From: Rubrivirga marina
Lineage (GTDB): Bacteria > Bacteroidota > Rhodothermia > Rhodothermales > Rubricoccaceae
Length of the DNA: 64,000 nucleotides
Direction: 5' to 3'
NCBI RefSeq assembly: GCF_002283365.1
Contig: NZ_MQWD01000001.1
Span: forward strand, 1,731,390-1,795,389
Part shown: in pieces, positions 51,085 to 60,408 of the stretch
Position numbering within the stretch: position 1 is the stretch's first letter
Layout of the letters: each line of letters begins with the position of its first letter
Notes under the pieces: generated by a model
The model's database searches: none
The model's input: only the letters and a program-made list of their open reading frames with translations
What the model was told of the DNA's origin: nothing
Translations under genes and position numbers: made by a program

Positions 51085-52320
51085 ATGGCCCTCCACCCCG
51101 ACAGCCGCGCCGTCCACGCCGGGCGCGACGACCTCCGCCGCCTCGGCGTCCACGCGCCTCCGATCGACCTCTCGACGACGTACCCCTTCGAGTCGCTCGA
51201 CGACGCCGTCGGAAGCCTCGACGCCATGATGGCCGGGGCCGGGCCGACCGAGGCGGGTGGGGCCATCTACTCGCGGCTCCACAACCCGACCGTGGCCCGC
51301 TTCGAGGAGGGGCTGGCGGCGCTCGAGGGGGCCGAGGCGTCCGTCTCGTTCGCCTCCGGGATGGCCGCCATCACGGCCGCCGTCCTCGCCGCGCGGACCG
51401 AGGAAAAGCAGCACGTCGTCGGCGTCCGGCCGATCTACGGGACGACGGACCGGCTCCTCACGTCCGGGCTCCTCGGACTGGAAACGACGTGGACCGACGA
51501 AGCCGGCGTCGCCGCGGCCGTCCGCCCCGACACGTGCCTCGTGATGATCGAGACGCCCGTGAACCCCACGCTCGACCTCGTCGACGTGGCCGGCGTCGTG
51601 GCGGCGGCCGGCGACGTGCCGGTCTTCGTCGACGCCACGTTCGGGACGCCGGTCCTCCAGCGGCCGATCGAGCAGGGGGCCGCGCTCGTGATGCACAGCG
51701 CGACCAAGTTCCTCGGGGGCCACGGCGACGTGCTGGCGGGCGTCGTGTCGGGGTCGGAGGGGTGGGCCGCGCGGCTCCGGCAGGTCCGGATCCTGACGGG
51801 CGCCGTGCTCCACCCGCTCGCGGCGTACCTCCTCCACCGCGGCCTCGCGACGCTCCCGCTCCGCGTGCGACGCTCGGAGGAGACGGCGACGGCGCTCGCG
51901 GCGCACCTCGTCGGGCACGACGGCGTGGGAGCCGTCTATCACCCGAGCGTCGAGGGTCGGGACCCACGCGGGCTCGTCGGTGCGCAGATGAGCGGACCCG
52001 GGCCGATGCTCTCGTTCGAGGTCCTCGGGCCCGACGGCGCGCCCGACGGGCCCGGCGCCTTCGCCGCGGCCGACGGGCTCCTCCAGTCGCTCCGCCTCGC
52101 GACGCCGGCCGTCAGCCTCGGCTCGACCGACACGCTCGTGCAGCACCCCGCCGGCCTCACCCAGCGCGTGTCGACCGGCGAAGCGCGTACGAAGGGGGGC
52201 ATCACGGCCGGCCTCGTCCGCGTCTCGGTGGGGCTTGAGGACGCGGGCGATCTCTGGGACGACCTCCGGCGCGCCATCGAGGCGGGGCGGGCCGCGGCGG
52301 CGGAACCGACGAGCGACTGA
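51085..52320 (+). CDS. Cys/Met-metabolism PLP-dependent enzyme (gamma-lyase/synthase family)
   Basis: Fold-type I PLP enzyme of 411 residues of the cystathionine gamma-synthase / gamma-lyase / methionine gamma-lyase family. Family motifs are PPIDLSTTYPF, YSRLHNPTVARFEEGLAALEGA, SFASGMAAI, MIETPVNPTLDLVD, FVDATFGTPVLQRP and the PLP lysine in HSATKFLGGHGDVLAG (Lys208). The C-terminal domain has the usual TKGGITAGLVRVSVGLED. Where most members have VDNTF this one has VDATF. The exact reaction cannot be fixed from sequence. No sulphur-pathway neighbours. Confidence 0.92.
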   Translation: MALHPDSRAVHAGRDDLRRLGVHAPPIDLSTTYPFESLDDAVGSLDAMMAGAGPTEAGGAIYSRLHNPTVARFEEGLAALEGAEASVSFASGMAAITAAVLAARTEEKQHVVGVRPIYGTTDRLLTSGLLGLETTWTDEAGVAAAVRPDTCLVMIETPVNPTLDLVDVAGVVAAAGDVPVFVDATFGTPVLQRPIEQGAALVMHSATKFLGGHGDVLAGVVSGSEGWAARLRQVRILTGAVLHPLAAYLLHRGLATLPLRVRRSEETATALAAHLVGHDGVGAVYHPSVEGRDPRGLVGAQMSGPGPMLSFEVLGPDGAPDGPGAFAAADGLLQSLRLATPAVSLGSTDTLVQHPAGLTQRVSTGEARTKGGITAGLVRVSVGLEDAGDLWDDLRRAIEAGRAAAAEPTSD

Positions 52321-52658
52321 CCGGACGGACGGCGCGCGTGTCACAGGCACGTTCCCACGGCGCGCACTGAGAGCCCGTGAAACGGCTCCGGCCTGAGACT
52401 GGTCGGGGGAACAGGTCGTTCATTCCACCCCCGTCCGCGCCCTCTCAGCGCTCCGAAGCGGTCTCTGCAAAGGGAACGCGGAGGCGGCACGAAAACCGAA
52501 GTGTTAAGGAACTCCGGTACCAGGCGCCGATAGGACGGGGGTTCGCCCAGACCGCGCCGAGGACTTTCCCTACTTTGCGCGCTTGTGTCTACGCCCAGGA
52601 GGGCTGCCGGACGCGGAGGGCTCCCGCCACCTTTGTCACGCTAACCCACGAACCGCCG
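52321..52658. other. Leader region of rpoD, 338 bp
   Basis: No gene is convincing here. The frame is open in phase with rpoD from 52377, but those residues do not resemble sigma factors. It contains an AT-richer island near 52490-52515 (GAAAACCGAAGTGTTAAGGA) and TACTTTGC at 52571-52578, a one-base-short version of TAnnTTTG, 81 nt before rpoD. Promoter(s) for rpoD are expected here. Confidence 0.5.
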
Positions 52659-53498
52659 ATGTACGTCCCCCGCAGTCAGCGGATGCTGGACCAGTATCTC
52701 CAGGAGATCGGGCAGGTCCCCCTCCTCACGCCCGACCAGGAGGTCGAGCTCGCCCAGAAGATCAAGCAGGGCGACCAGCTCGCGCTGCATCAGCTGGTGC
52801 GTGCGAACCTCCGGTTCGTGGTCTCCGTCGCCAAGAAGTACCAGGGCCAGGGCCTCTCCCTCGCCGACCTCATCTCGGAGGGCAACTACGGCCTCGTGAA
52901 GGCGGCCCAGCGGTTCGATGAGACCCGCGGGTTCAAGTTCATCTCGTACGCCGTCTGGTGGGTCCGCCAGTCGATCCTGAAGGCGCTGTCCGACCAGGTC
53001 CGGACGGTCCGGCTCCCGCTCAACCGCGTCGGCACGCTGTCGAAGATGCGGAAGGCCTCGGCCCGGCTCGCCCAGGAGCTCGGCCGCCAGCCGACGCCGG
53101 ACGAGATCGCCAAGGAGCTCGACCTGAAGGAGGAGAAGGTCGTCGAGGGCCTCCAGCACTCGCGCCACAGCCTCTCGATGGACGCCCCGTTCGACGACGA
53201 CGACGGGAACAGCCTCCTCGACGTCCTCGCCGACGACAACTACGAGCAGCCCGACGAGGACCTCACCAACGAGAGCCTCAACATCGACATCGAGCGGGCG
53301 CTCGCGACGCTCCACCCGCGCGAGGCCGAGATCACGCGGCTCTACTTCGGGATCGGGCACGAGCAGCCGCTCACGCTTGTCGAGGTCGGCCAGCGGTTCG
53401 GGCTCACGCGCGAGCGCGTCCGCCAGATCAAGGAGAAGGCGCTCCGCAAGCTCCGCCAGAAGCACCGCCGCGAGGAGCTCGTGGCGCACCTCAACTAG
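52659..53498 (+). CDS. rpoD: Primary sigma factor RpoD/SigA
   Basis: Housekeeping sigma-70 of 279 residues. It begins at region 1.2 (QRMLDQYLQEIGQVPLLTPDQEVELAQ), followed by region 2 (LRFVVSVAKKYQGQGLSLAD, FKFISYAVWWVRQSI), region 3, and region 4.2 with the helix-turn-helix LTLVEVGQRFGLTRERVRQI and KALRKLRQ. Region 1.1 is absent, as usual for Bacteroidota primary sigmas (about 290 aa). The ATG at 52659 fits that length. Such sigmas read TTTG/TAnnTTTG promoters, matching some sites noted in this window. A strong terminator follows. Confidence 0.95.
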   Translation: MYVPRSQRMLDQYLQEIGQVPLLTPDQEVELAQKIKQGDQLALHQLVRANLRFVVSVAKKYQGQGLSLADLISEGNYGLVKAAQRFDETRGFKFISYAVWWVRQSILKALSDQVRTVRLPLNRVGTLSKMRKASARLAQELGRQPTPDEIAKELDLKEEKVVEGLQHSRHSLSMDAPFDDDDGNSLLDVLADDNYEQPDEDLTNESLNIDIERALATLHPREAEITRLYFGIGHEQPLTLVEVGQRFGLTRERVRQIKEKALRKLRQKHRREELVAHLN

Positions 53499-53508
53499 CC
53501 ACCCGTCC

Positions 53509-53542
53509 CCGCCTCGGCCCGCTCGCGGAGCGACCGAGGCGG
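53509..53542. repeat. Palindromic element copy 15 (with nested hairpin)
   Basis: CCGCCTCGG / CCGAGGCGG arms separated by an insert that itself pairs (CGCTC GCG GAGCG), 10 nt after the rpoD stop. The insert makes this a longer stem than other copies. Confidence 0.85.
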
Positions 53543-53552
53543 ACCGACTCGG

Positions 53553-53589
53553 AGGCCCGGCCGACACCGTTCGGCCGGGCCTTTCATTT
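53553..53589. terminator. Terminator between rpoD and the lipoprotein operon
   Basis: AGGCCCGGCCGA / TCGGCCGGGCCT, 12-bp perfect stem with a 6-nt loop, followed by TTCATTT on the plus strand. It lies 8 nt beyond the stop of the converging lipoprotein operon, so it may serve both. Confidence 0.85.
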
Positions 53590-53597
53590 GGTCCCCG

Positions 53598-55253
53598 CTA
53601 GAGGCCGAACCGGGCGGCGGCGTTGGGGGCGCCGCGCGTCGGCAGGAGGCCCTCGGTCCAGGCCCCGTCGGGGCCGTCGGGGAGGTACCCGAGCGAGCGG
53701 TTCGGCGGCTGCGGGCCGTACGTCCGCGCGTCGACGACGCGGTAGCCCGTGGGCACGTCGGCCAGCTTCGGGTTGCCGTAGCGGACGAGGAGGTAGACCG
53801 TCCCGCCGGTCGGGTCGAGCACGAGCGCGTCGTTCTCCTCGGCCACGTAGAACCTGCCCTCGGCCCGGGCGTCGGACCCGCCGAAGGCGAGGTCGCGGGG
53901 CAAAGTCGCGAGCCGCGCGCTCCCGAACAGGTTGTACGTCGGGAGGACCTCGACGAAGGGCTCGTCGCCCGCCGAGAGCTCGTTGATGACGGCCGGGACG
54001 AAGGCCGGCCGGTTCGGCCCCCCGGGCGTCGGGGCGACGGGCCCCCGGAAGATGTCGGGCCCGTTCTGCGGGAGCGGTAACGACAGGCCGTCCGGGTACG
54101 ACCCCCACGCCTCGACGCCTTCCTCGACGAAGATCCGGGAGACGAGCCGGCCCGACGAGCTGAGGAGCGCGACGTTGGCCGCCTCGGTGGCCGCGAACGG
54201 CCCGTTCACGACGAGGAAGGCGCCGCCGTCGAGGAGCGTCGGGTTCTGGATCCGGACGCCGTCCTCGGGCGCCCCCGCCGTCACGATGTACCCGCCCAGG
54301 TTGATGGGCTCGAGCGTCGGGTTGTAGAGCTCGGCGTACCCCTCGCCGACCTCGTTGACCGCCACGAGGCTGGCGGGGTCGCCGGGGACCGCGAAGCCGG
54401 CCCGGGCCTGCGTGCTCGGCGACGGGAGCCAGCGGACGGGCGCCTCGTAGCCGGAGCCGACGAAGCCGAACCCGCCGTCCACGTTCGAGAACGCCCCCGG
54501 CTCGACGATGGCGTCGAGGTCGAACCCGCCTTCGGGCACCGCCCACGCCTCGTTCGTGACGAAGGCCGCGAACTCGGCCTCGATCAGCGTCAGCCCCACG
54601 CCGGCCAGGTTGGCCGACCGGAGGTAGTCCTGGACGGCGAGGAGGAAGGGCACGACGACGACCCAGTCGGCCCCCTCCTGCCGGATGGTGTACTCGTCGA
54701 CCGGGACCACGAGCGTGCTCGTGTCGGCGGGGGCCGTCGGGAGGCCCGTGACGTAGAGCCGGAGCGTCCCGCCGAGCACCCGCGGCACGCCGCGGACCGT
54801 CACCGGGTAGTTCGTCAGCGCATTGATGTTGAACGGCGCGCCGATCTCGGACCGCGCCAGCGGCGGCACCTCGACCTCGACTGTCGCCTCCCGCCCGTCG
54901 CTGGCCGCGACGTTGACGGACACGCGCCCGCCGGGCGTCGGCGTGTAGTCGGCGACGAAGACGTGGCCGATCGAGCCGTCGCGGTACGTCACGAGCGAGT
55001 CGCGCCACGTCACGGTCTCCCCACTGCCGGCCTCCGTCGTCGTCACGACGGCGTCGAGCACCTCGGGAGTCGCTTCGTCGATCGTCTGCCCGATGGGGAC
55101 GACGCGGATCGCCTGCCGGTCGGCGGCGGGATCGAGGTACCCGTAGAGCGAGAACACCTGATTGGTCCCGACCGTCGGGTCGACGACATCCGAGCACCCG
55201 GCGGTGTGGAGGACGCCAGCGATGGCGAGGACGAGGAGGGAGAGGCGGCGCAT
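53598..55253 (-). CDS. Lipoprotein paralogue A: DUF4249-like plus lamin-tail-like modules
   Basis: Last of four tandem paralogues, 551 residues. Lipoprotein signal ends HTAGCSD. The N-terminal part (about 20-140) has 'VFSLYGYLDPAADRQAIRV', 'TWRDSLVTYRDGS' and 'HVFVADYTPTPGG', resembling the DUF4249 lipoproteins found beside TonB receptors. Two lamin-tail-domain-like modules follow, at about 300-410 (VNEVGEGYAELYNPTLEPIN ... TPGGPN) and 420-551 (VINELSAGDEPFVEVL ... TRGAPN). Predicted outer-membrane surface lipoprotein. It lies 19 nt after paralogue B. Confidence 0.78.
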   Translation of the reverse strand: MRRLSLLVLAIAGVLHTAGCSDVVDPTVGTNQVFSLYGYLDPAADRQAIRVVPIGQTIDEATPEVLDAVVTTTEAGSGETVTWRDSLVTYRDGSIGHVFVADYTPTPGGRVSVNVAASDGREATVEVEVPPLARSEIGAPFNINALTNYPVTVRGVPRVLGGTLRLYVTGLPTAPADTSTLVVPVDEYTIRQEGADWVVVVPFLLAVQDYLRSANLAGVGLTLIEAEFAAFVTNEAWAVPEGGFDLDAIVEPGAFSNVDGGFGFVGSGYEAPVRWLPSPSTQARAGFAVPGDPASLVAVNEVGEGYAELYNPTLEPINLGGYIVTAGAPEDGVRIQNPTLLDGGAFLVVNGPFAATEAANVALLSSSGRLVSRIFVEEGVEAWGSYPDGLSLPLPQNGPDIFRGPVAPTPGGPNRPAFVPAVINELSAGDEPFVEVLPTYNLFGSARLATLPRDLAFGGSDARAEGRFYVAEENDALVLDPTGGTVYLLVRYGNPKLADVPTGYRVVDARTYGPQPPNRSLGYLPDGPDGAWTEGLLPTRGAPNAAARFGL

Positions 55254-55272
55254 GGGCGCGTCGGGGGAGAGG

Positions 55273-56925
55273 CTAGCGGGCGACGAGGTGCCGGGCGGCG
55301 GCGTTGGGTGTGCCACGGGTGGGGCGCAGGCCGGTCGTCCAGGCGTCGGGGTCGCCGTCGGGGAGGGCACCCGACGAGAGGCCGGGCGTCTGCGGGCCGA
55401 TCGTCCGGACGTCGACCACCTGCGGAGGATTGTCGCGGATCAGGACGACCAGGACGACTTCGCCCCCGCCTTGGGGAAGATCGAGCCGACCGAGCGTTTC
55501 GGCCGCGACGCCAAAGCCATCCGTGAACGGCGCCGGGACCCACTCGGAGAGCGGCCGTGCGGGGTCGTCCGTGAGCAGGACGTTGGCGATGCCGGGGACG
55601 GCGACCACCTCGACCCAGCCGTCGCTCCCGGCCGTGTACACCTCGTTGACGAGGGCGAGTCGCGTGCGGGGCCGGTTTGGGCGGCCCGGCGTGGCGGTGA
55701 CGGGGCCGCGGAACAGGTCGACGCCCCGGTACCGCTGGATCTCGCCGATGAGGCGTGTCCGTCCGTCCGGGTACGAGCCGACCCCGCCGAAGGCAGCCTC
55801 GACGGGGAGGTCTTCGACGACGTACTCGATGATGGGCTCGCCGCTCCGGCTGAGGAGCACGACCGGCCCGTCCGATAGCGACGGCCCGACCTGGAGGACA
55901 GCGAAGCCCCGGGGCGATACGGTCGTGCCGTCCGGGAACTCCGCCGTCTGCCCGCTGGCCGAGATGGCGTAGCGCCCGACGGGGACCGCCTCGAGGGTCG
56001 GGTTGTAGAGCTCGACCCAGCCGGCCGGGTTCACCTCGTTGATCCAGAGGAGCCCGGCGGGGTCGACGTCGACGTCGAAGCCGGCGCGGGCTTGCGTCGT
56101 GAGCGAGGGGGTCCACCGGACCTCCGTCCAGTACCCCGCCCCGACGAAGCCGAACCCGCCCTCGACGTTCGAGAACGTCCCCGGCTCCACGATCCGGTCC
56201 TCGTCGAGACCGTCCGGGGGGACGGCCCAGGCGTCGTTGGCCACGAACGCGCGGAGCGTGACGTCGACGAGCCGGAGCGAGGCGCCGCCAACCACGTCCG
56301 AGGCGAGGAAGGTCCGGGCCGTCGAGACGAAGCCGAGGTCAAGCGTCCAGCGGCCTGCCGCGCCGGACTCGAACGGGGCGACGCCGTCGAACCGGACGGC
56401 CGTCGAGTCGCTCGTCGAGCCGGGCAGGCCGGCCACGCGGAAGACGAGCTCGGCGTCGAGCACGCGCGGGGCGTCGATGCGGAGCGGGTACGTCACGTCA
56501 ATGCCCGACCCGACGGCGTCGCCGAGGTCGGGCTCCACGAGCGCGGGGACGTCGACGTCGACGGTCGTCACGCGGCGGTCCCCGTCGGCCTCCTCGACCC
56601 GGACCTCGACCGTGGCCCCCGGCGTCGGCGTGTAGTCGGAGACGAAGACGTGGCCGACGGACCCGTCGCGGAACGTCACGGCCGAGTCCCGCCACGTGGC
56701 CGTCCGCCCGGTCCCCCGCTCGACGGACGTGACGGTGGCCGCGAGGGTCCGGGCCGTGTCGGCGTCGAGGGCCCCGTAGATCGGCGCGACGCGGAGGGCC
56801 TGCCGGTCGGCCGTGGGGTCGAGGTAGCCGTAGAGCGAGAAGGCCTGGGCCGTTCCGACCGTCGGGTCGATGGTGTCCGAGCACGCCCCGAGGGCGAGGG
56901 CGAGGAGGAGGGCGGCGTGGCGCAT
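55273..56925 (-). CDS. Lipoprotein paralogue B: DUF4249-like plus lamin-tail-like modules
   Basis: Third of the tandem set, 550 residues, lipobox LALGACSD. The DUF4249-like part has FSLYGYLDPTADRQALRV, TWRDSAVTFRDGS and VFVSDYTPTPGA. Lamin-tail-like modules start at about residue 295 (INEVNPAGWVELYNPTLEAV, ending TPGRPN) and 428 (VNEVYTAGSDGWVEVV, ending TRGTPN). Ligand unknown. Its ATG directly follows the stop of paralogue C. Confidence 0.78.
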   Translation of the reverse strand: MRHAALLLALALGACSDTIDPTVGTAQAFSLYGYLDPTADRQALRVAPIYGALDADTARTLAATVTSVERGTGRTATWRDSAVTFRDGSVGHVFVSDYTPTPGATVEVRVEEADGDRRVTTVDVDVPALVEPDLGDAVGSGIDVTYPLRIDAPRVLDAELVFRVAGLPGSTSDSTAVRFDGVAPFESGAAGRWTLDLGFVSTARTFLASDVVGGASLRLVDVTLRAFVANDAWAVPPDGLDEDRIVEPGTFSNVEGGFGFVGAGYWTEVRWTPSLTTQARAGFDVDVDPAGLLWINEVNPAGWVELYNPTLEAVPVGRYAISASGQTAEFPDGTTVSPRGFAVLQVGPSLSDGPVVLLSRSGEPIIEYVVEDLPVEAAFGGVGSYPDGRTRLIGEIQRYRGVDLFRGPVTATPGRPNRPRTRLALVNEVYTAGSDGWVEVVAVPGIANVLLTDDPARPLSEWVPAPFTDGFGVAAETLGRLDLPQGGGEVVLVVLIRDNPPQVVDVRTIGPQTPGLSSGALPDGDPDAWTTGLRPTRGTPNAAARHLVAR

Positions 56926-58680
56926 CTAGCCGGAGCCGGCGAGGAGGCGGGGCGCGGCGTTGGGCGCCTCACGCGTCGGGGGGAGGCCGTCGGTCCAGAC
57001 GCCGCCGGGGCCGTCGGGGAGGGCGCCCGTCGAGCGCCCCGGCGTCTGGGGCCCGTACGCCCGGACGTCCATGACACGGAACACCTGCGCCTCGGTGGTC
57101 GGGTCGAAGTAGCGGACCAGCAGGAACACCTCGCCGCCCGTCTGCGAGAGCTCCAAGAGCCCGCCCTCGTCCGACGAGCCGAACACCTGGGCCGAGTCGA
57201 CGAAGACCTCGGGCGCCTCGAGGATCCGGTCGAGCGAGGACGTGATGCGGTAGTGGAAGCGGGTCCGGGCTTGCGAGAGGACCTCGACCCAGCCGTCGGC
57301 CCCGGAGGTCAGGACCTCGTTGACGAACGCGTGCTGGTGGAGCGGGGCGTTGGGGCCCCCCGGCGTCGGGACGTTCGGGCCGGCGAAGACGTCGACCTGC
57401 GGCGTCCGCGTCGGGCCCGCCCCTCCGTCGTCCTCGGGCTCGGGGACGAGCGGGCGCGACGGGAGGGTGAACCCGTCGGGGTAGGCGCCGAAGGCGGTCG
57501 CCGGCTCGATCCCGATCGACAGCGGGTCGACGTAGAGCTCCTGGACGGCGCTGCCCTCGGTGTTCAGGAGCTGGACCCGGTCGCCGGGCGCGATGACGAG
57601 GCCGGCCTGGGCGAGGTAGAACTCGCCGGGCTGGACGGTCGTCCGGTCCGGGATGCGGTAGCTCGGCCCGCTGCCGTCGTCGTCAATCCCGTCGGAGACG
57701 GTCAGGGTGTAGCCGCCGATCTGGACGGGGTCGGGGGTCGTGTTGTAGAACTCGACCCAACCGTCGGTGAGCGAGACCTCGTTGATGCGGACCCGGCTGG
57801 CAGGGTCGATGTCGACCTTGAACCCGGCCCAGGCCTGGACCGTGAACGACGGCGTCCACCGGAGGGCCGTCCGGTACCCGGCGCCGACGAAGCCGAACCC
57901 GCCGTCGACGTTGGAGAACGTCCCGGGCTCGACGAGCGCGTCGGGGTCGGCATCGGCGAGGGGCGCGCCCCACGCCTCGTTGGTCACGAACGCGACGAAC
58001 TCCACCTCGACCAGTTCCACGACGCCCGCGAGGCCGCGGCGCTGGAGCTCGTCACGGGCGAGGACCAGGAATGGGACCTCGATGGCCCACGTGCCGGGCG
58101 CGGCCTCGGTCGCGGGGAGGCTCTCGAAGCCGATGTCAAACGCGCCGACCTTGTCCACCTCGGTCCCCGGCAGGCCGAGGACGTGGACCCGGAGCACGCC
58201 GGCCTGGACGTGCGGGACGTCTTGGACCTCGACGCGGTAGGTCCCCCGGGGCAGGCGGGTCCCGTCGGCCATCCGGGCCTGGCGGACGGGCGGGACCGTG
58301 ACCGTGGTGGTCACGACGCGCCCGGCCTCGGCGGTCTCCTCGACCCGGACGTCGACGGTCGCGCCGGGCGTCGGCGTGTAGTCGGCGACGAAGACGTGGC
58401 CGACGGACCCGTCTTGGAACGTCACGGCCGAGTCGCGCCAGGCGACCTCCCGCCCGGTTTCCCGCTCCACCGAGGCGACCCGGGCCGGCGCCGCGCGCAC
58501 GGTGTCGGCGTCGATGGTGCCATAGATCGGGGCGACGCGGATCGCCTGCCGGTCGGCCGTGGGGTCGAGGTAGCCGTAGAGGGAGAACACGCGGTCCGTG
58601 CCCAGCGTCGGGTCGACGGCGTCCGAGCACGCCGCGAGGGCCGCGGCGGTCAGGAGGAGCAGGAGGCGCGAGCGGCGCAT
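56926..58680 (-). CDS. Lipoprotein paralogue C: DUF4249-like plus lamin-tail-like modules
   Basis: Second of the tandem set and the longest, 584 residues, lipobox AALAACSD. DUF4249-like part as in the others (FSLYGYLDPTADRQAIRV, VFVADYTPTPGA). The first lamin-tail-like module starts near 300 (INEVSLTDGWVEFYNTTPDP) and has an insert (SDGIDDDGSGPSY). The second starts near 453 (VNEVLTSGADGWVEVL) and ends TREAPNAAPR. More diverged from A, B and D, so the duplications are not recent copies of one gene. Confidence 0.78.
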   Translation of the reverse strand: MRRSRLLLLLTAAALAACSDAVDPTLGTDRVFSLYGYLDPTADRQAIRVAPIYGTIDADTVRAAPARVASVERETGREVAWRDSAVTFQDGSVGHVFVADYTPTPGATVDVRVEETAEAGRVVTTTVTVPPVRQARMADGTRLPRGTYRVEVQDVPHVQAGVLRVHVLGLPGTEVDKVGAFDIGFESLPATEAAPGTWAIEVPFLVLARDELQRRGLAGVVELVEVEFVAFVTNEAWGAPLADADPDALVEPGTFSNVDGGFGFVGAGYRTALRWTPSFTVQAWAGFKVDIDPASRVRINEVSLTDGWVEFYNTTPDPVQIGGYTLTVSDGIDDDGSGPSYRIPDRTTVQPGEFYLAQAGLVIAPGDRVQLLNTEGSAVQELYVDPLSIGIEPATAFGAYPDGFTLPSRPLVPEPEDDGGAGPTRTPQVDVFAGPNVPTPGGPNAPLHQHAFVNEVLTSGADGWVEVLSQARTRFHYRITSSLDRILEAPEVFVDSAQVFGSSDEGGLLELSQTGGEVFLLVRYFDPTTEAQVFRVMDVRAYGPQTPGRSTGALPDGPGGVWTDGLPPTREAPNAAPRLLAGSG

Positions 58681-58689
58681 CGGGGCGGG

Positions 58690-60408
58690 CTAGAGACCGA
58701 GGCGGGCGGCGGCGTTGGGGGCGCCGCGCGTCGGGAGGAGGCCCTCCGTCCAGTTGAGGTCCGGCTCGCGCGGGTCGGCCAACCCGTCGGGGAGGTAGCC
58801 GACGGAGCGCCCCGGCGTCTGGGGCCCGTACGCGCGGTAGTCGACGACGCGCCGGGGCCGGCGCTGGCCGGGGTCGGGGAGCGGTCCGTAGGAGGCCAGC
58901 AGGTAGACGACGCCCTCGGCCTGCCCGAGCACGAGCCCGCTGCCTTCCTCCGCGACCCAGAATTCCGTCCCGGAGACGGGGCTGGCCGGGCTGCCGTCGA
59001 AGAGATCGCGGGGGGCGGAGAACAGGCTCGCACGTTCGAGGTTCGGGCGCGTCTGGAGCACCTCCACCCACCCCGTCTCGCCCTCGGTGTAGAGCTCGTT
59101 GATGACGGCGGGGACGAGCGACGGCCGGTTCGGGCGGCCCGGAGTGGCCCGGAGCGGCCCATGGAAGAGGTCGGTGCCGGGGTCGTTGGGGCCGCTTCCC
59201 CGGACCGGGTACGAGAGCCCGTCGGGATAGGAGCCCCACGTCTCCTGCTCGTAGTCGAGGCCCCCCGTGAGTGGCTCGATGTACATCCGGGAGACGAGCC
59301 GGCCGGACGGCGAGAGCAGCTTGACCTCCGTCTCGGGCACGATGGTGAACGGGCCGTTGACGACGAGGAAGGCCCCGCCCTCGATCTGGGTCCCGAACGG
59401 AAGCCGGACGCCGTCCTCGGGGACCCCGGCCGTTACGGCGTAGCCGCTGAGCGTGACCGGCTCGAGCGTCGGGTTGTAGAGCTCCGCGAACCCCTCCCCG
59501 ACCTCGTTGACGGCGATGAACCCGGCCGGGTCGTTCTCGATCGCGAAGCCGGCCCGGTACTGCGTCCCCGGCGAGGGGAGCCATCGGACCGGCGCCTCGA
59601 ACCCCGACCCGACGAAGCCGAACCCGCCCGTCACGTTCGAGAACGTCCCGGGCTCCACGACGGCCTCCTCGTCGAGTCCGCCCGATGGCAGGTCCCACGA
59701 CGCGCTGGTGACGAACGGCGCGAACTCCGCCTCGAGCAGCGTCAGGCCGCGCTGGTACAGCCCGTTCGCCTGGAGGTAGTCGCGCGTCGCGGCGAGGAAC
59801 GGGACGGTCGCGACCCACGCGCCGGCCTCCTCGCGGACCGTCAGCTGGCCCGGCTCGAAGGGCACCTCGAGGCGGGTCGTGTCGCTGGGAGCCGAGGGGG
59901 CCCCGGTGACGTAGAGCCGGAGCGTCCCGCCGATCACGCGCGGCACGCCGCGGACCGTCACGGGGTAGGTCGTGTCGACGACGCCAGAGAGCGGCTCGCC
60001 GATCTCCGACTGCGCCAGAAAGGGGACGTCGACCTCGACGGTCGTCACGCGGCGGTCCCCGTCGGTCTCCTCGACCCGGACCTCAACGGTCTGGCCCGGC
60101 GTCGGCGTGTAGTCGGCGACGAAGATGTGGCCGACCGAGCCGTCGCGGAACGTCACGACGGAGTCGCGCCACGTGGTGGTCCGGCCGGTCCCGCGTTCGG
60201 TCGACGTCACGCGGGCCGCGAGCGTGCGACTGGTGTCGGCGTTGAGGGTCTCGAGGATGGGCGCCACGCGGATCGCCTGATGGCTCGCCGTGGGGTCGAG
60301 GTAGCCGTAGAGCGAGAAGGCCTGGGCCGTGCCCAGCGTCGGGTCGACGGCGTCGGAGCACGCCGCGAGCGCGACGAGCGCCACGAGGGCGAGGAGGCGG
60401 CGCGGCAT
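58690..60408 (-). CDS. Lipoprotein paralogue D: DUF4249-like plus lamin-tail-like modules
   Basis: First of the tandem set, 572 residues, lipobox VALAACSD. DUF4249-like part: FSLYGYLDPTASHQAIRV, TWRDSVVTFRDGS, IFVADYTPTPGQ. Lamin-tail-like modules at about 299 (VNEVGEGFAELYNPTLEPVT, ending TPGRPN) and 436 (VINELYTEGETGWVEVLQ, ending TRGAPNAAARLGL). It is closest to paralogue A, not to its neighbour C. Its ATG directly follows the stop of the TonB receptor gene, arguing for a joint complex at the outer membrane. Confidence 0.78.
   Translation of the reverse strand: MPRRLLALVALVALAACSDAVDPTLGTAQAFSLYGYLDPTASHQAIRVAPILETLNADTSRTLAARVTSTERGTGRTTTWRDSVVTFRDGSVGHIFVADYTPTPGQTVEVRVEETDGDRRVTTVEVDVPFLAQSEIGEPLSGVVDTTYPVTVRGVPRVIGGTLRLYVTGAPSAPSDTTRLEVPFEPGQLTVREEAGAWVATVPFLAATRDYLQANGLYQRGLTLLEAEFAPFVTSASWDLPSGGLDEEAVVEPGTFSNVTGGFGFVGSGFEAPVRWLPSPGTQYRAGFAIENDPAGFIAVNEVGEGFAELYNPTLEPVTLSGYAVTAGVPEDGVRLPFGTQIEGGAFLVVNGPFTIVPETEVKLLSPSGRLVSRMYIEPLTGGLDYEQETWGSYPDGLSYPVRGSGPNDPGTDLFHGPLRATPGRPNRPSLVPAVINELYTEGETGWVEVLQTRPNLERASLFSAPRDLFDGSPASPVSGTEFWVAEEGSGLVLGQAEGVVYLLASYGPLPDPGQRRPRRVVDYRAYGPQTPGRSVGYLPDGLADPREPDLNWTEGLLPTRGAPNAAARLGL

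Noticed and set aside
52377..52658. N-terminal extension of rpoD by 94 residues
   Set aside because: The extension has no sigma region 1.1 features and the family in Bacteroidota starts near region 1.2; the region more likely holds the promoter and leader.
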